From JACKLD01 sp049297695 (lineage in GTDB: Bacteria > Pseudomonadota > Alphaproteobacteria > UBA2136 > UBA6156), in assembly GCA_049297695.1 (NCBI GenBank), contig JBAQUT010000014.1, positions 1 through 5,121 on the forward strand: DNA of 5,121 bases, in the 5' to 3' direction. Numbering within the stretch: the first letter of the stretch is position 1; each line of letters begins with the position of its first letter. A program made the position numbers and the translations under genes. Below are positions 1-5,040 of the stretch, one piece after another. The notes beneath the pieces were generated by a model that was given only the letters and a program-made list of their open reading frames with translations, ran no database searches and had not been told where the DNA came from.

Positions 1-2
1 GA

Positions 3-272
3 TTTGAAATGACAGATATCGAGTTTGCCCAATGTATTGGGTTAACTGGGAATGAAACATCATTTACGCAAGAGCAAAAAACAAATATTGATTTATTATT
101 TCAATTAAGTGCCACAGCCCTCTCCGAGGCTGGCGAAAGTATCAAACCTAGAAAATATTTTGAGAATATGGGTTTACTTCAGAGTATCTTGGCTGGTGGT
201 CAGAGCAATCTGAACGCAACCAAGCTTGCGCACTTTGATAAAAAAGGTACGTGTGGTGCTATTTGGCGTTAA
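3..272 (+). CDS. hypothetical protein, possibly 5'-partial
   Basis: The reading frame is open from the left edge (codons TTT GAA precede the first ATG at 9) and ends with TAA at 270-272. From the ATG it encodes 87 residues. Because only eight bases precede the ATG, no ribosome binding site can be judged, and the gene may continue upstream. The protein is soluble-looking, with no signal peptide or membrane segment, and I recognise no motif or family. The DNA is clearly more AT-rich than the rest of the window (codons such as ATT, TTA, AAA, ACA, TTT dominate), which hints at different ancestry. It converges with the methyltransferase-like gene, with 27 bases between the stop codons and no recognisable terminator. 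The natural-looking composition supports a real coding region, but the function is unknown. Confidence 0.5.
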   Translation, partial: FEMTDIEFAQCIGLTGNETSFTQEQKTNIDLLFQLSATALSEAGESIKPRKYFENMGLLQSILAGGQSNLNATKLAHFDKKGTCGAIWR

Positions 273-299
273 GTTTAGCTACTTGCATTGGTGCCGCAA

Positions 300-938
300 T
301 CACTCGCTCGGTGCAATCACCAGCAAATCATCCTTCAGCCGCAGCATGTAGCCGGGGTGACGGTTGATAAACCATTGCAGCTGGCGGATGGTGGGGTAGC
401 CTTCCAAGCCCCGAAAGTCGCGGCTGTCGTCGATCACAATCACGTGGCCTTTTACAGGGTGGGCCATCAGGGCCTGCAGTTCGGCCAGCACGGGGCTGGC
501 AAGGTCGCCATAGGCGGTGGGGCCGCCGGAAAAATGGCCGTCCAGCCAGAACAAGGTTGGGGTTTTGAGGGTAGTGAGGTGGGTGGGGAGCAGCTTGCCG
601 CTGTCGCCCAAATACAGCTCTACGTGTTTGTGTTTTTTAAGTTTTTTCACGTTGGCGGCGTGGAGATCTGGCGCCAGTTCGTAGCTGAGAATCCGCTTAA
701 AGTGCGGCGCCATAAACTCCACCGTTTCGCCCAAATACGTGCCTGTTTCCACAAAGTTTTGAAGGTTGTAGGCTTGGCCCAACGCCAGCAACGCTTGGCG
801 TTTTTGGAAGGGCAGCAGGGCAGGAATCGGCTGTTTGTGCAGCATGTTTTGCACGCTGCGGGCCAAACGGATGACGGTCATCACCGCTTTGCCCAGGGCG
901 TAGGTGAGGGGGTTGGATTTCAGGGTTTCGTAAGCCAT
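300..938 (-). CDS. class I SAM-dependent methyltransferase-like protein
   Basis: The protein has 212 residues. What is seen: a motif I-like glycine-rich loop FVETGTYLGETV (62-73), an acidic end of strand 2 in SYEL (E87), GDS at 111-113, LFWLDGHFSGG at 129-139, and a hydrophobic strand ending in two aspartates, VIVIDDSRDFRG (166-177). The order fits the Rossmann-like class I methyltransferase fold, and the ETGTYLG and WLDGHFSGG wording matches a group of small uncharacterised proteins usually annotated as methyltransferases or surface-glycan associated. The substrate cannot be read from sequence; inference would place it among TylF/FkbM-like small-molecule or sugar methyltransferases. The first ~40 residues form a basic helical region without a signal peptide. 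The ATG at 938 has no Shine-Dalgarno sequence but is preceded by a promoter-like element, suggesting a leaderless mRNA. Sixty bases separate it from the upstream same-strand gene. Confidence 0.75.
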   Translation of the reverse strand: MAYETLKSNPLTYALGKAVMTVIRLARSVQNMLHKQPIPALLPFQKRQALLALGQAYNLQNFVETGTYLGETVEFMAPHFKRILSYELAPDLHAANVKKLKKHKHVELYLGDSGKLLPTHLTTLKTPTLFWLDGHFSGGPTAYGDLASPVLAELQALMAHPVKGHVIVIDDSRDFRGLEGYPTIRQLQWFINRHPGYMLRLKDDLLVIAPSE

Positions 939-943
939 GGCCC

Positions 944-972
944 GTTATACGCACATCGCGCAGGTTTGTCGG
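944..972 (-). promoter_or_regulatory. candidate promoter of the methyltransferase-like gene, leaderless
   Basis: On the minus strand, CCGACA (972-967, 4/6 match to TTGACA) is followed by 17 bases and TATAAC (949-944, 5/6 match to TATAAT). Only five bases then precede the ATG at 938. Transcription would start at or next to the start codon, and no Shine-Dalgarno sequence is present. It lies in the 60-bp gap after the neighbouring gene's stop. Confidence 0.45.
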
Positions 973-998
973 GCGGTATGCCTTGTTTTTGGGCGGAG

Positions 999-1292
999 TT
1001 AACGGGAGTGGCTTTGGTTCTGCTTCATCGCAGCTCGTTGCTCGGCAGAGGGGAATATAAAAATCTTGGCCGAGTGAAGGGGGCGGCCATGAAGTTCCGC
1101 TTTGGCGATACGGATGGCAGCCGTTATTTCGCGTAACCCCAATAATTGATAATCGTCCAAAACGGCAACTGTTTCGTTACGGATAACATAAGCTTTTTGG
1201 AGATTCTCGGCCGTAGGCGCCTTCAATAACGTTTCAGTGGCCTGCAGCAAGCAGGCGTTGATGTTGGTCACTTGGAGGTCGGTCAGGCTCAT
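999..1292 (-). CDS. small hypothetical protein (start uncertain: 1292 or 1400)
   Basis: The frame stops at 999-1001. The start is not settled. From ATG 1292 it encodes 97 residues beginning MSLTDLQ, soluble and mostly helical. This leaves a 100-bp divergent gap for the clpP promoter, and it has a promoter-like element ending six bases before the ATG. From ATG 1400 it would encode 133 residues starting with a plausible signal peptide: hydrophobic residues 2-20, AFA at 18-20 as cleavage site, then KPAP, and two mature cysteines (C28, C50). That start is preceded by AAGG nine bases upstream. The long form lacks a positively charged n-region and overlaps the clpP start codon on the opposite strand, so I prefer 1292 with modest confidence. 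No family is recognised. The gene precedes the methyltransferase-like gene on the same strand by 60 bases. Confidence 0.5.
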   Translation of the reverse strand: MSLTDLQVTNINACLLQATETLLKAPTAENLQKAYVIRNETVAVLDDYQLLGLREITAAIRIAKAELHGRPLHSAKIFIFPSAEQRAAMKQNQSHSR

Positions 1293-1298
1293 ATGCCA

Positions 1299-1327
1299 CA
1301 TATGGGAACGAAACGGGCATTTGACAA
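1299..1327 (-). promoter_or_regulatory. candidate promoter for the small gene starting at 1292
   Basis: On the minus strand, TTGTCA (1327-1322, 5/6 match) is followed by 17 bases and CATATG (1304-1299, weak, 3/6). Six bases then precede the ATG at 1292. The geometry is the same as at the 2320 and 2398 starts. The weak -10 keeps confidence low. Confidence 0.3.
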
Positions 1328-1338
1328 GGGGTGCTGGC

Positions 1339-1367
1339 TTGGCAAACGCCCCAAGGCTGGTTAGGCT
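1339..1367 (+). promoter_or_regulatory. candidate clpP promoter
   Basis: TTGGCA (1339-1344, 5/6 match to TTGACA) is followed by 17 bases and TAGGCT (1362-1367), which keeps the T, A and final T of the -10 hexamer. A start near 1374 would leave a leader of about 19 bases before the clpP ATG, containing the weak purine-rich AGAAAG (1380-1385). A perfect TTGACA also occurs at 1321-1326 but has no acceptable -10 at 16-18 bases. A heat-shock promoter is not evident. Confidence 0.3.
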
Positions 1368-1392
1368 TGCCCCAACAACAGAAAGCACCGCT

Positions 1393-2007
1393 ATGACCAT
1401 TTCCAACTACCTTGTGCCCATGGTGATTGAACAAACCGCCCGTGGCGAGCGCAGCTTTGATATTTTCAGCCGCCTGCTGAAGGAGCGCGTGGTGTTTGTC
1501 AGCGGCCAAGTGGAAGACCAAATGGCCAACCTGATTGTGGCCCAGCTGCTGTTTTTGGAGGCTGAAAACCCCGAAGCGGATATCAGCATGTACATCAACA
1601 GCCCTGGCGGCGTGGTCACGGCGGGTATGGCTATTTACGACACCATGCAGTACATCCGCTGCCCTGTAAGCACCATTTGCATGGGCCAAGCGGCCAGCAT
1701 GGGCGCGGTGTTGCTGGCGGGCGGTGCCAAAGGCAAGCGCTTTGCGCTGGGTAACAGCAAAATCATGATCCACCAACCCCTTGGCGGTGCCCAAGGGCAA
1801 GCGACGGATATTCTCATCCAAGCCGATGAAATCCGTAAAACACGGGATAAACTGAACGGCGTGCTGGCCCATCACACGGGGCAGAAAATCAGCAAAATCG
1901 CTGACGACACCGAGCGCGATAACTTCATGACCAGCGAAGAAGCCAAGGCGTATGGCTTGATTGATTCCGTGCTGGTGCAGCGGGAGAAGGCGGCGAAGAA
2001 GAAGTAA
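1393..2007 (+). CDS. clpP: ATP-dependent Clp protease proteolytic subunit ClpP
   Basis: The gene encodes 204 residues of the ClpP serine peptidase, which forms two stacked heptameric rings in the cytoplasm. It degrades proteins unfolded and fed in by the AAA+ partners ClpX or ClpA. The catalytic triad is complete: Ser102 in GQAASMGAVLL, His127 in MIHQPLGG and Asp176 in TERDNF. The spacings (25 and 49 residues) equal those of the E. coli enzyme. YINSPGG (67-73) is the usual oxyanion-region motif. The start at 1393 gives the family's normal length and N-terminus (MTISNYLVPMVIEQ). The frame is open further up to 1237, but that region has no ClpP-like sequence. The Shine-Dalgarno sequence is weak (AGAAAG). 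clpX does not follow: the next gene is convergent, one base beyond the stop. Identification is certain. Confidence 0.98.
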   Translation: MTISNYLVPMVIEQTARGERSFDIFSRLLKERVVFVSGQVEDQMANLIVAQLLFLEAENPEADISMYINSPGGVVTAGMAIYDTMQYIRCPVSTICMGQAASMGAVLLAGGAKGKRFALGNSKIMIHQPLGGAQGQATDILIQADEIRKTRDKLNGVLAHHTGQKISKIADDTERDNFMTSEEAKAYGLIDSVLVQREKAAKKK

Positions 2008-2008
2008 G

Positions 2009-2320
2009 TTACCAGCGCGACCAGCGGTTGGAAGGTCTTGTCATGCTCCATGTTTGGACGTAGTGAGGCCGACTGTCTTGCTGGAGGAGATTTACTGTAA
2101 AATCGTTGGTGCTGTAGGAGCTTTGGTGTTTTTGAAGAACCCGATCAAGTTGATCTATTTCAGTGGATGTTGGGGGATTGCTGAGCAAGGTGCTGCGGAG
2201 AGCGTAGATGCTTGCCATGCCGTGGGTACGAAGGTGTTCGGTGATGGTGAGGTACAGGGTTTCATCGCTGACGGCGGGTTTGGATGAAGTGAGGGAGGTT
2301 TGGGCGGGTTTGTGTTTCAT
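2009..2320 (-). CDS. small basic hypothetical protein, divergent from the GGDEF gene
   Basis: From ATG 2320 the gene encodes 103 residues. The N-terminus is lysine-rich and polar (MKHKPAQTSL). The middle (about 18-75) reads as alternating amphipathic helices and a strand (TLYLTITEHLRTHG, EIDQLDRVLQKH, FTVNLL). The C-terminus is basic and tryptophan-rich. I do not recognise a family. A small winged-helix or other nucleic-acid-binding fold is possible from size, charge and secondary structure, but this is a guess. The frame continues to a TTG at 2368, but that extension would cover the promoter. ATG 2320 is supported by a TTGACA element placed for leaderless transcription. The stop lies one base from the clpP stop on the other strand. 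The region is less GC-rich than its neighbours, consistent with a recently acquired or lineage-specific gene. Confidence 0.55.
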   Translation of the reverse strand: MKHKPAQTSLTSSKPAVSDETLYLTITEHLRTHGMASIYALRSTLLSNPPTSTEIDQLDRVLQKHQSSYSTNDFTVNLLQQDSRPHYVQTWSMTRPSNRWSRW

Positions 2321-2326
2321 GCGCTT

Positions 2327-2355
2327 TTTTAAGGTATACGTGTGGGGGATGTCAA
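2327..2355 (-). promoter_or_regulatory. candidate promoter of the 2009-2320 gene, leaderless
   Basis: On the minus strand, a perfect TTGACA (2355-2350) is followed by 17 bases and TTAAAA (2332-2327, 3/6). Six bases then precede the ATG at 2320, so the predicted first transcribed base is the A of the start codon. No Shine-Dalgarno sequence is present. The -35 box lies back-to-back with that of the divergent GGDEF gene. Confidence 0.45.
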
Positions 2356-2362
2356 GTGCCTC

Positions 2363-2391
2363 TTGCAACCCGCGCCATCCGCCCCCATACT
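2363..2391 (+). promoter_or_regulatory. candidate promoter of the GGDEF gene, leaderless
   Basis: TTGCAA (2363-2368, 4/6) is followed by 17 bases and CATACT (2386-2391, 4/6). Six bases then precede the ATG at 2398, so transcription is predicted to start at the A of the start codon. The 15 bases before the ATG contain no purine-rich ribosome binding site. Seven bases separate this -35 box from the opposing TTGACA. Confidence 0.4.
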
Positions 2392-2397
2392 TGCCTT

Positions 2398-3030
2398 ATG
2401 ACCAAACGCCCCGACCCCATTGCTGGTATTATGCGCCGACGCCGTGCCGAACCCACGGAAGTTTACAGTGCCGAGGAAGTGGATAAAATTTTAAGCCATT
2501 ACAAGAAATTGCAAAGCGATGTGGCGCGGAAAGAACATGAAATTGCAGCTTTGGAACGTGACCGTAAAAGTTGCCCAGTGACCGGCCTTGCCAACGCCCG
2601 TACGTTGCGGGACGAGGTGGAGCGCAGCGTGGCCACCGCCCAGCGGTATGGCCGCCGCCACGCCTTGTTGTTGGTACAAGTGAACGATTTTGAAGGTTAC
2701 AACGCCATGGGGGCTGAAACGGCGGTGGCGGTGCTGACCCATGTGGCGCGGTTGTTGCGCCAGAACATCCGGGCCACCGACATTGCAGCCCGTGTGGAAG
2801 GCTGCCTGTTTGGCGTGATTTTGAACGAGCTGAGGGCCATTGAGAACGCCGACTTCCGGGCTGCCGAACTGGCCAAAACGCTGGCCCATACGCCGTGTAT
2901 TACGCCGCGGCATAGCCTCACTCTTTCCGCCAGCATTGGCCCTTATGTGTTTGGGCTGGATGACGATGTGGACGGCATTTACGCCAAAGCCCACGCCGCG
3001 CTGGAGTTGGCAGCGTCGGCAATTGCCTAA
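2398..3030 (+). CDS. degenerate GGDEF-domain protein (probable c-di-GMP binder, not a cyclase)
   Basis: From ATG 2398 the gene encodes 210 residues. Residues 1-22 are basic (RRRR at 13-16), and residues 23-57 form a probable coiled coil of the kind that leads into GGDEF domains. The domain begins at CPVTGLANARTL (59-70, the usual DxLTGLxNR). It continues through YGRRHALLLVQVNDF (84-98) and ends with the SIG motif (179-181). Catalytic features are lost: the signature GGDEF is EGCLF (134-138), and the first metal-binding Asp is replaced by Gln94. The inhibitory-site motif RxxD is retained as R125-A-T-D128, five residues before the signature. Known examples of inactive GGDEF domains with an I-site act as c-di-GMP receptors, and that is the inference here. 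No signal peptide or membrane segment is visible. The frame extends upstream to 2356, but that start would overlap the promoter. Confidence 0.85.
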   Translation: MTKRPDPIAGIMRRRRAEPTEVYSAEEVDKILSHYKKLQSDVARKEHEIAALERDRKSCPVTGLANARTLRDEVERSVATAQRYGRRHALLLVQVNDFEGYNAMGAETAVAVLTHVARLLRQNIRATDIAARVEGCLFGVILNELRAIENADFRAAELAKTLAHTPCITPRHSLTLSASIGPYVFGLDDDVDGIYAKAHAALELAASAIA

Positions 3031-3042
3031 AACGTAGGCAGG

Positions 3043-3052
3043 ATAGGCCTAT
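3043..3052. repeat. 10-bp perfect palindrome upstream of dcd
   Basis: ATAGGCCTAT is its own reverse complement. It lies in the 52-bp gap between the GGDEF stop and the dcd ATG, about 30 bases before the start. It could be an operator half-site arrangement or chance. It does not extend and no T-run follows, so it is not a terminator. Confidence 0.3.
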
Positions 3053-3082
3053 TGCATACCCCTCTCTGCTAAGGTGCGCGCC

Positions 3083-4222
3083 ATGAGCACACGGCACACC
3101 AGCGGCGTATGGGTGGACAAAGACCTTCACGGGTTGGTAGCAAACGGCGGCCTGAAAGCGACGCGGCCACTGGTCGAGGGGCAGATCCAACCCGCCAGCG
3201 TTGACTTGCGGTTGGGCCCCAAAGCGTACCGTGTTCAGGCAGGCTTTTTGCCCCGCGCAGGTCAACCCATTGCGGGGTATCTCAACGGCCTTGCGATGTA
3301 CGAACTGGACCTGACCAAACACCAGATTTTTGAAAAAGGTGGCGTGTATGTGGTACCGCTGATGGAAAGCCTTGCCTTGCCCCCCCACGTGCAAGGTGGT
3401 GCCAGCCCCAAAAGCAGCACGGGGCGGTTGGATATTTTTGTGCGCCTGCTGCTGGATGGTGTGGGCACGTACGATACCGTGCCGGCGGGGTATGCGGGGC
3501 CGATGTATCTGGAAATATCCCCTCTCACGTTCCCCATTATTGTGCGGGAAGGGGATAGGCTGAGCCAGTTGCGGCTGCGGGAAGGCGACGTTGCGGTGAA
3601 CGATGCCGACCTGCGCGCCGTGCACGCCCACACCACGCTGACGCGGGATTTGTACCAGCCGCTGATGGCTGACGACGGGGCGGCTCGCATCAACAACGGC
3701 GTGTGGTTCAGTATCGATTTGCACGGGGCGCCCGAAGTCCCAAACCCCATCATCGGCTACCGCGCCAAACACCACACCCAGCCCATCGATTTGGCCCGCG
3801 TGGGCGGCTACCCGTACCACCAGCATTGGGAACCCATTTACCGCAACGATTGCAAACCGCTTATTTTATACCCCGAAGAATTTTATATTTTCGCCTCGCG
3901 GGAGGGGATTTGCATCCCCCCCAGTTACGCCGCCGAGATGGTGGCGTACGATACCCGCATTGGCGAAATACGCGTGCACTATGCGGGCTTTTTTGACCCC
4001 GGCTTTGGGTACGATGCCGCGGGCAAGCTGCATGGCACCACGGCGGTGCTGGAAGTGCGCGCCCACGACGTGCCCTGTGTGTTGGAAGATGCCCAGCCCA
4101 TCGGCCGATTTGTGTTTGAGCGCTTGATTCAACCCAGCCAAACGTTGTATGGAAGCGGTATTGGCAGCAACTACGCGGGCCAAGGCCTGAAGCTGGCCAA
4201 ACAGTTTAAAATGGAGATATAA
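3083..4222 (+). CDS. dcd: 2'-deoxycytidine 5'-triphosphate deaminase, long two-domain form
   Basis: The protein has 379 residues, about twice the ~190 of E. coli Dcd, and matches the long form common in alphaproteobacteria in which two dUTPase-fold halves are fused. It deaminates dCTP to dUTP in the cytoplasm as a step towards dTTP. The N-terminal half carries QIQPASVDLRLG (34-45), SPKSSTGR (108-115) and YLEISPLTFPIIV (142-154). The C-terminal half carries PPSYAAEMVAYD (279-290, with E285 the candidate catalytic glutamate), AGFFDPGFG (301-309) and the glycine/tyrosine tail NYAGQGLKLAKQF (363-375). I chose ATG 3083 over GTG 3074 because AAGG at 3071-3074 lies eight bases upstream of it as a ribosome binding site. 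The stop is two bases before the next ATG, so dcd leads a probable operon with the 75-residue gene and maf. Confidence 0.93.
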   Translation: MSTRHTSGVWVDKDLHGLVANGGLKATRPLVEGQIQPASVDLRLGPKAYRVQAGFLPRAGQPIAGYLNGLAMYELDLTKHQIFEKGGVYVVPLMESLALPPHVQGGASPKSSTGRLDIFVRLLLDGVGTYDTVPAGYAGPMYLEISPLTFPIIVREGDRLSQLRLREGDVAVNDADLRAVHAHTTLTRDLYQPLMADDGAARINNGVWFSIDLHGAPEVPNPIIGYRAKHHTQPIDLARVGGYPYHQHWEPIYRNDCKPLILYPEEFYIFASREGICIPPSYAAEMVAYDTRIGEIRVHYAGFFDPGFGYDAAGKLHGTTAVLEVRAHDVPCVLEDAQPIGRFVFERLIQPSQTLYGSGIGSNYAGQGLKLAKQFKMEI

Positions 4223-4224
4223 TC

Positions 4225-4452
4225 ATGACACAGAAACAACCCATCCAGCCTCAAATCCCACCCTACCTGAAGGCTTTTGTGGCCAAGGGCTTTGGCATTG
4301 CCCGTGTGAACGTACCTTACGTGGGCCCTTGCCACATGGCGTTGCACCCTTACATGACAACAGCCCTGAAGGTTGTGGCGCCATGGTATGTGGTTGAAAC
4401 GACGCCCGAACCTACCCAAGCCCCTGCACCAAGTCAGGGCCACAGTCATTAA
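4225..4452 (+). CDS. small hypothetical protein between dcd and maf
   Basis: The protein has 75 residues. It begins two bases after the dcd stop, and its ribosome binding site GGAG (4213-4216) lies inside the end of dcd, eight bases before the ATG. That spacing makes translation from a dcd transcript very likely. The N-terminus is proline/glutamine-rich (MTQKQPIQPQIPPYL). A central stretch (15-58) mixes hydrophobic and aromatic residues (GIARVNVPYVGPC, LKVVAPWYVVE). The tail is proline-rich and ends in GHSH. There is one cysteine (C36) and no signal peptide or clear membrane helix. Its TAA overlaps the proposed ATT start of maf. No family is recognised. The location suggests a link to nucleotide metabolism, which is inference from context only. 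Confidence 0.7.
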   Translation: MTQKQPIQPQIPPYLKAFVAKGFGIARVNVPYVGPCHMALHPYMTTALKVVAPWYVVETTPEPTQAPAPSQGHSH

Positions 4453-5032
4453 GCTGATTCTCGCCAGCCAAAGCCCGCGCCGGAAAGAGATTCTAGGCGG
4501 GCTTTTGGAAGGCACGGGTTATACGTTTACCATCCAACCCGCCCATGTGGATGAAACGCCGCTGAAACGCGAAACACCGCTCGCCTATGTGCAACGTATC
4601 GCCAAGGCCAAGGCGTTGCACGTGGCGGCCCAAAACCCTGGCAGTGTTGTGATTGCGGCGGATACCCCCGTGATTATAGGCCGCCGCATCCTTCAATCGC
4701 CATCAACGGTGGAGGAGGCCCGTGCGATGCTGAAACTTACCAGCAACCGCCGCGTCCATGCCCCCACCGCCGTGGTGGTGGTGGATGCCCACGGGAAAGC
4801 CCACGCCAAACTGAACGAGAATTGGATTAAGTTTGGTACTCTCTCGTTAGCTGATATCGATACCTATCTGGCCAACCCCGCCAACTGGAAAGGCATTGCG
4901 GGGGCCATTCAGGTAGAAAACCATTTTATGGCAAGCCGTATCTCGGCCATCCATGGCAGTTACAGCGGCATTCTTGGCCTTCCTCTTTATGAAACCTGCC
5001 TGTTGCTGCAACGGGCGGGCTTAAAGCTGTAG
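4448..5032 (+). CDS. maf: Maf-like nucleoside triphosphate pyrophosphatase, probable ATT start
   Basis: The gene encodes 194 residues of the Maf/HAM1 fold family, which hydrolyse nucleoside triphosphates (dTTP/UTP or modified nucleotides) to the monophosphate. Recognisable motifs are LILASQSPRR (3-12), DETPLKRETP (35-44), RIAKAKAL (50-57), VIAADTPV with the catalytic Asp72 (68-75), GRRIL (78-82) and GSYSGILGLPLYET near the C-terminus. The family N-terminus (M)KLILASQSPRR aligns exactly if ATT at 4448 is the initiator. AGGG (4436-4439) lies eight bases upstream, and ATT overlaps the previous gene's TAA as ATTAA. Other in-frame options are ATG 4388, which adds 20 residues inside the upstream gene, and CTG 4454. 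Several conserved positions differ: the lysine after GRRILP is absent (QSP), LSG is LTSN, and KAGxYxIQG reads IAGAIQVE. Substrate range may therefore be altered. Confidence 0.9.
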   Translation: MKLILASQSPRRKEILGGLLEGTGYTFTIQPAHVDETPLKRETPLAYVQRIAKAKALHVAAQNPGSVVIAADTPVIIGRRILQSPSTVEEARAMLKLTSNRRVHAPTAVVVVDAHGKAHAKLNENWIKFGTLSLADIDTYLANPANWKGIAGAIQVENHFMASRISAIHGSYSGILGLPLYETCLLLQRAGLKL

Positions 5033-5040
5033 TTACTTGT

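Noticed and set aside
296..320. Direct repeat GCAATCAC (296-303 and 313-320) and a GGTG/CACC pairing near the methyltransferase stop
   Set aside because: The repeat is eight bases and the stem four base pairs, with no T-run on either strand; consistent with chance and not a terminator.
288..1136. 282-codon open frame on the plus strand
   Set aside because: It is antisense to the methyltransferase-like gene and the small gene at 999. Its translation is Gln/His/Val/Gly-rich with no motif, typical of the complement of a GC-rich gene.
1321..1326. Perfect TTGACA upstream of clpP
   Set aside because: No acceptable -10 hexamer occurs 16-18 bases downstream (AAACGC region); TTGGCA at 1339 has a better partner.
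1237..1392. N-terminal extension of ClpP by 52 residues
   Set aside because: The normal family N-terminus begins at 1393; the extension shows no ClpP similarity and would cover the likely promoter.
2009..2368. TTG start at 2368 for the 2009-2320 gene
   Set aside because: It would include the TTGACA box and spacer in the coding region and has no ribosome binding site; ATG 2320 is better supported.
2491..2994. 167-codon open frame on the minus strand
   Set aside because: It is antisense to the GGDEF gene and has no recognisable motif.
2918..3826. 302-codon open frame on the minus strand
   Set aside because: It lies opposite dcd, whose motifs are clear. The composition (His, Arg, Gln, Gly rich) is that of an antisense shadow.
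4373..4447. Upstream starts for maf (TTG 4373, ATG 4388)
   Set aside because: They add residues not found in the family and lie inside the 75-residue gene. ATT 4448 has a well-placed AGGG and exact N-terminal alignment, though ATG 4388 cannot be fully excluded.
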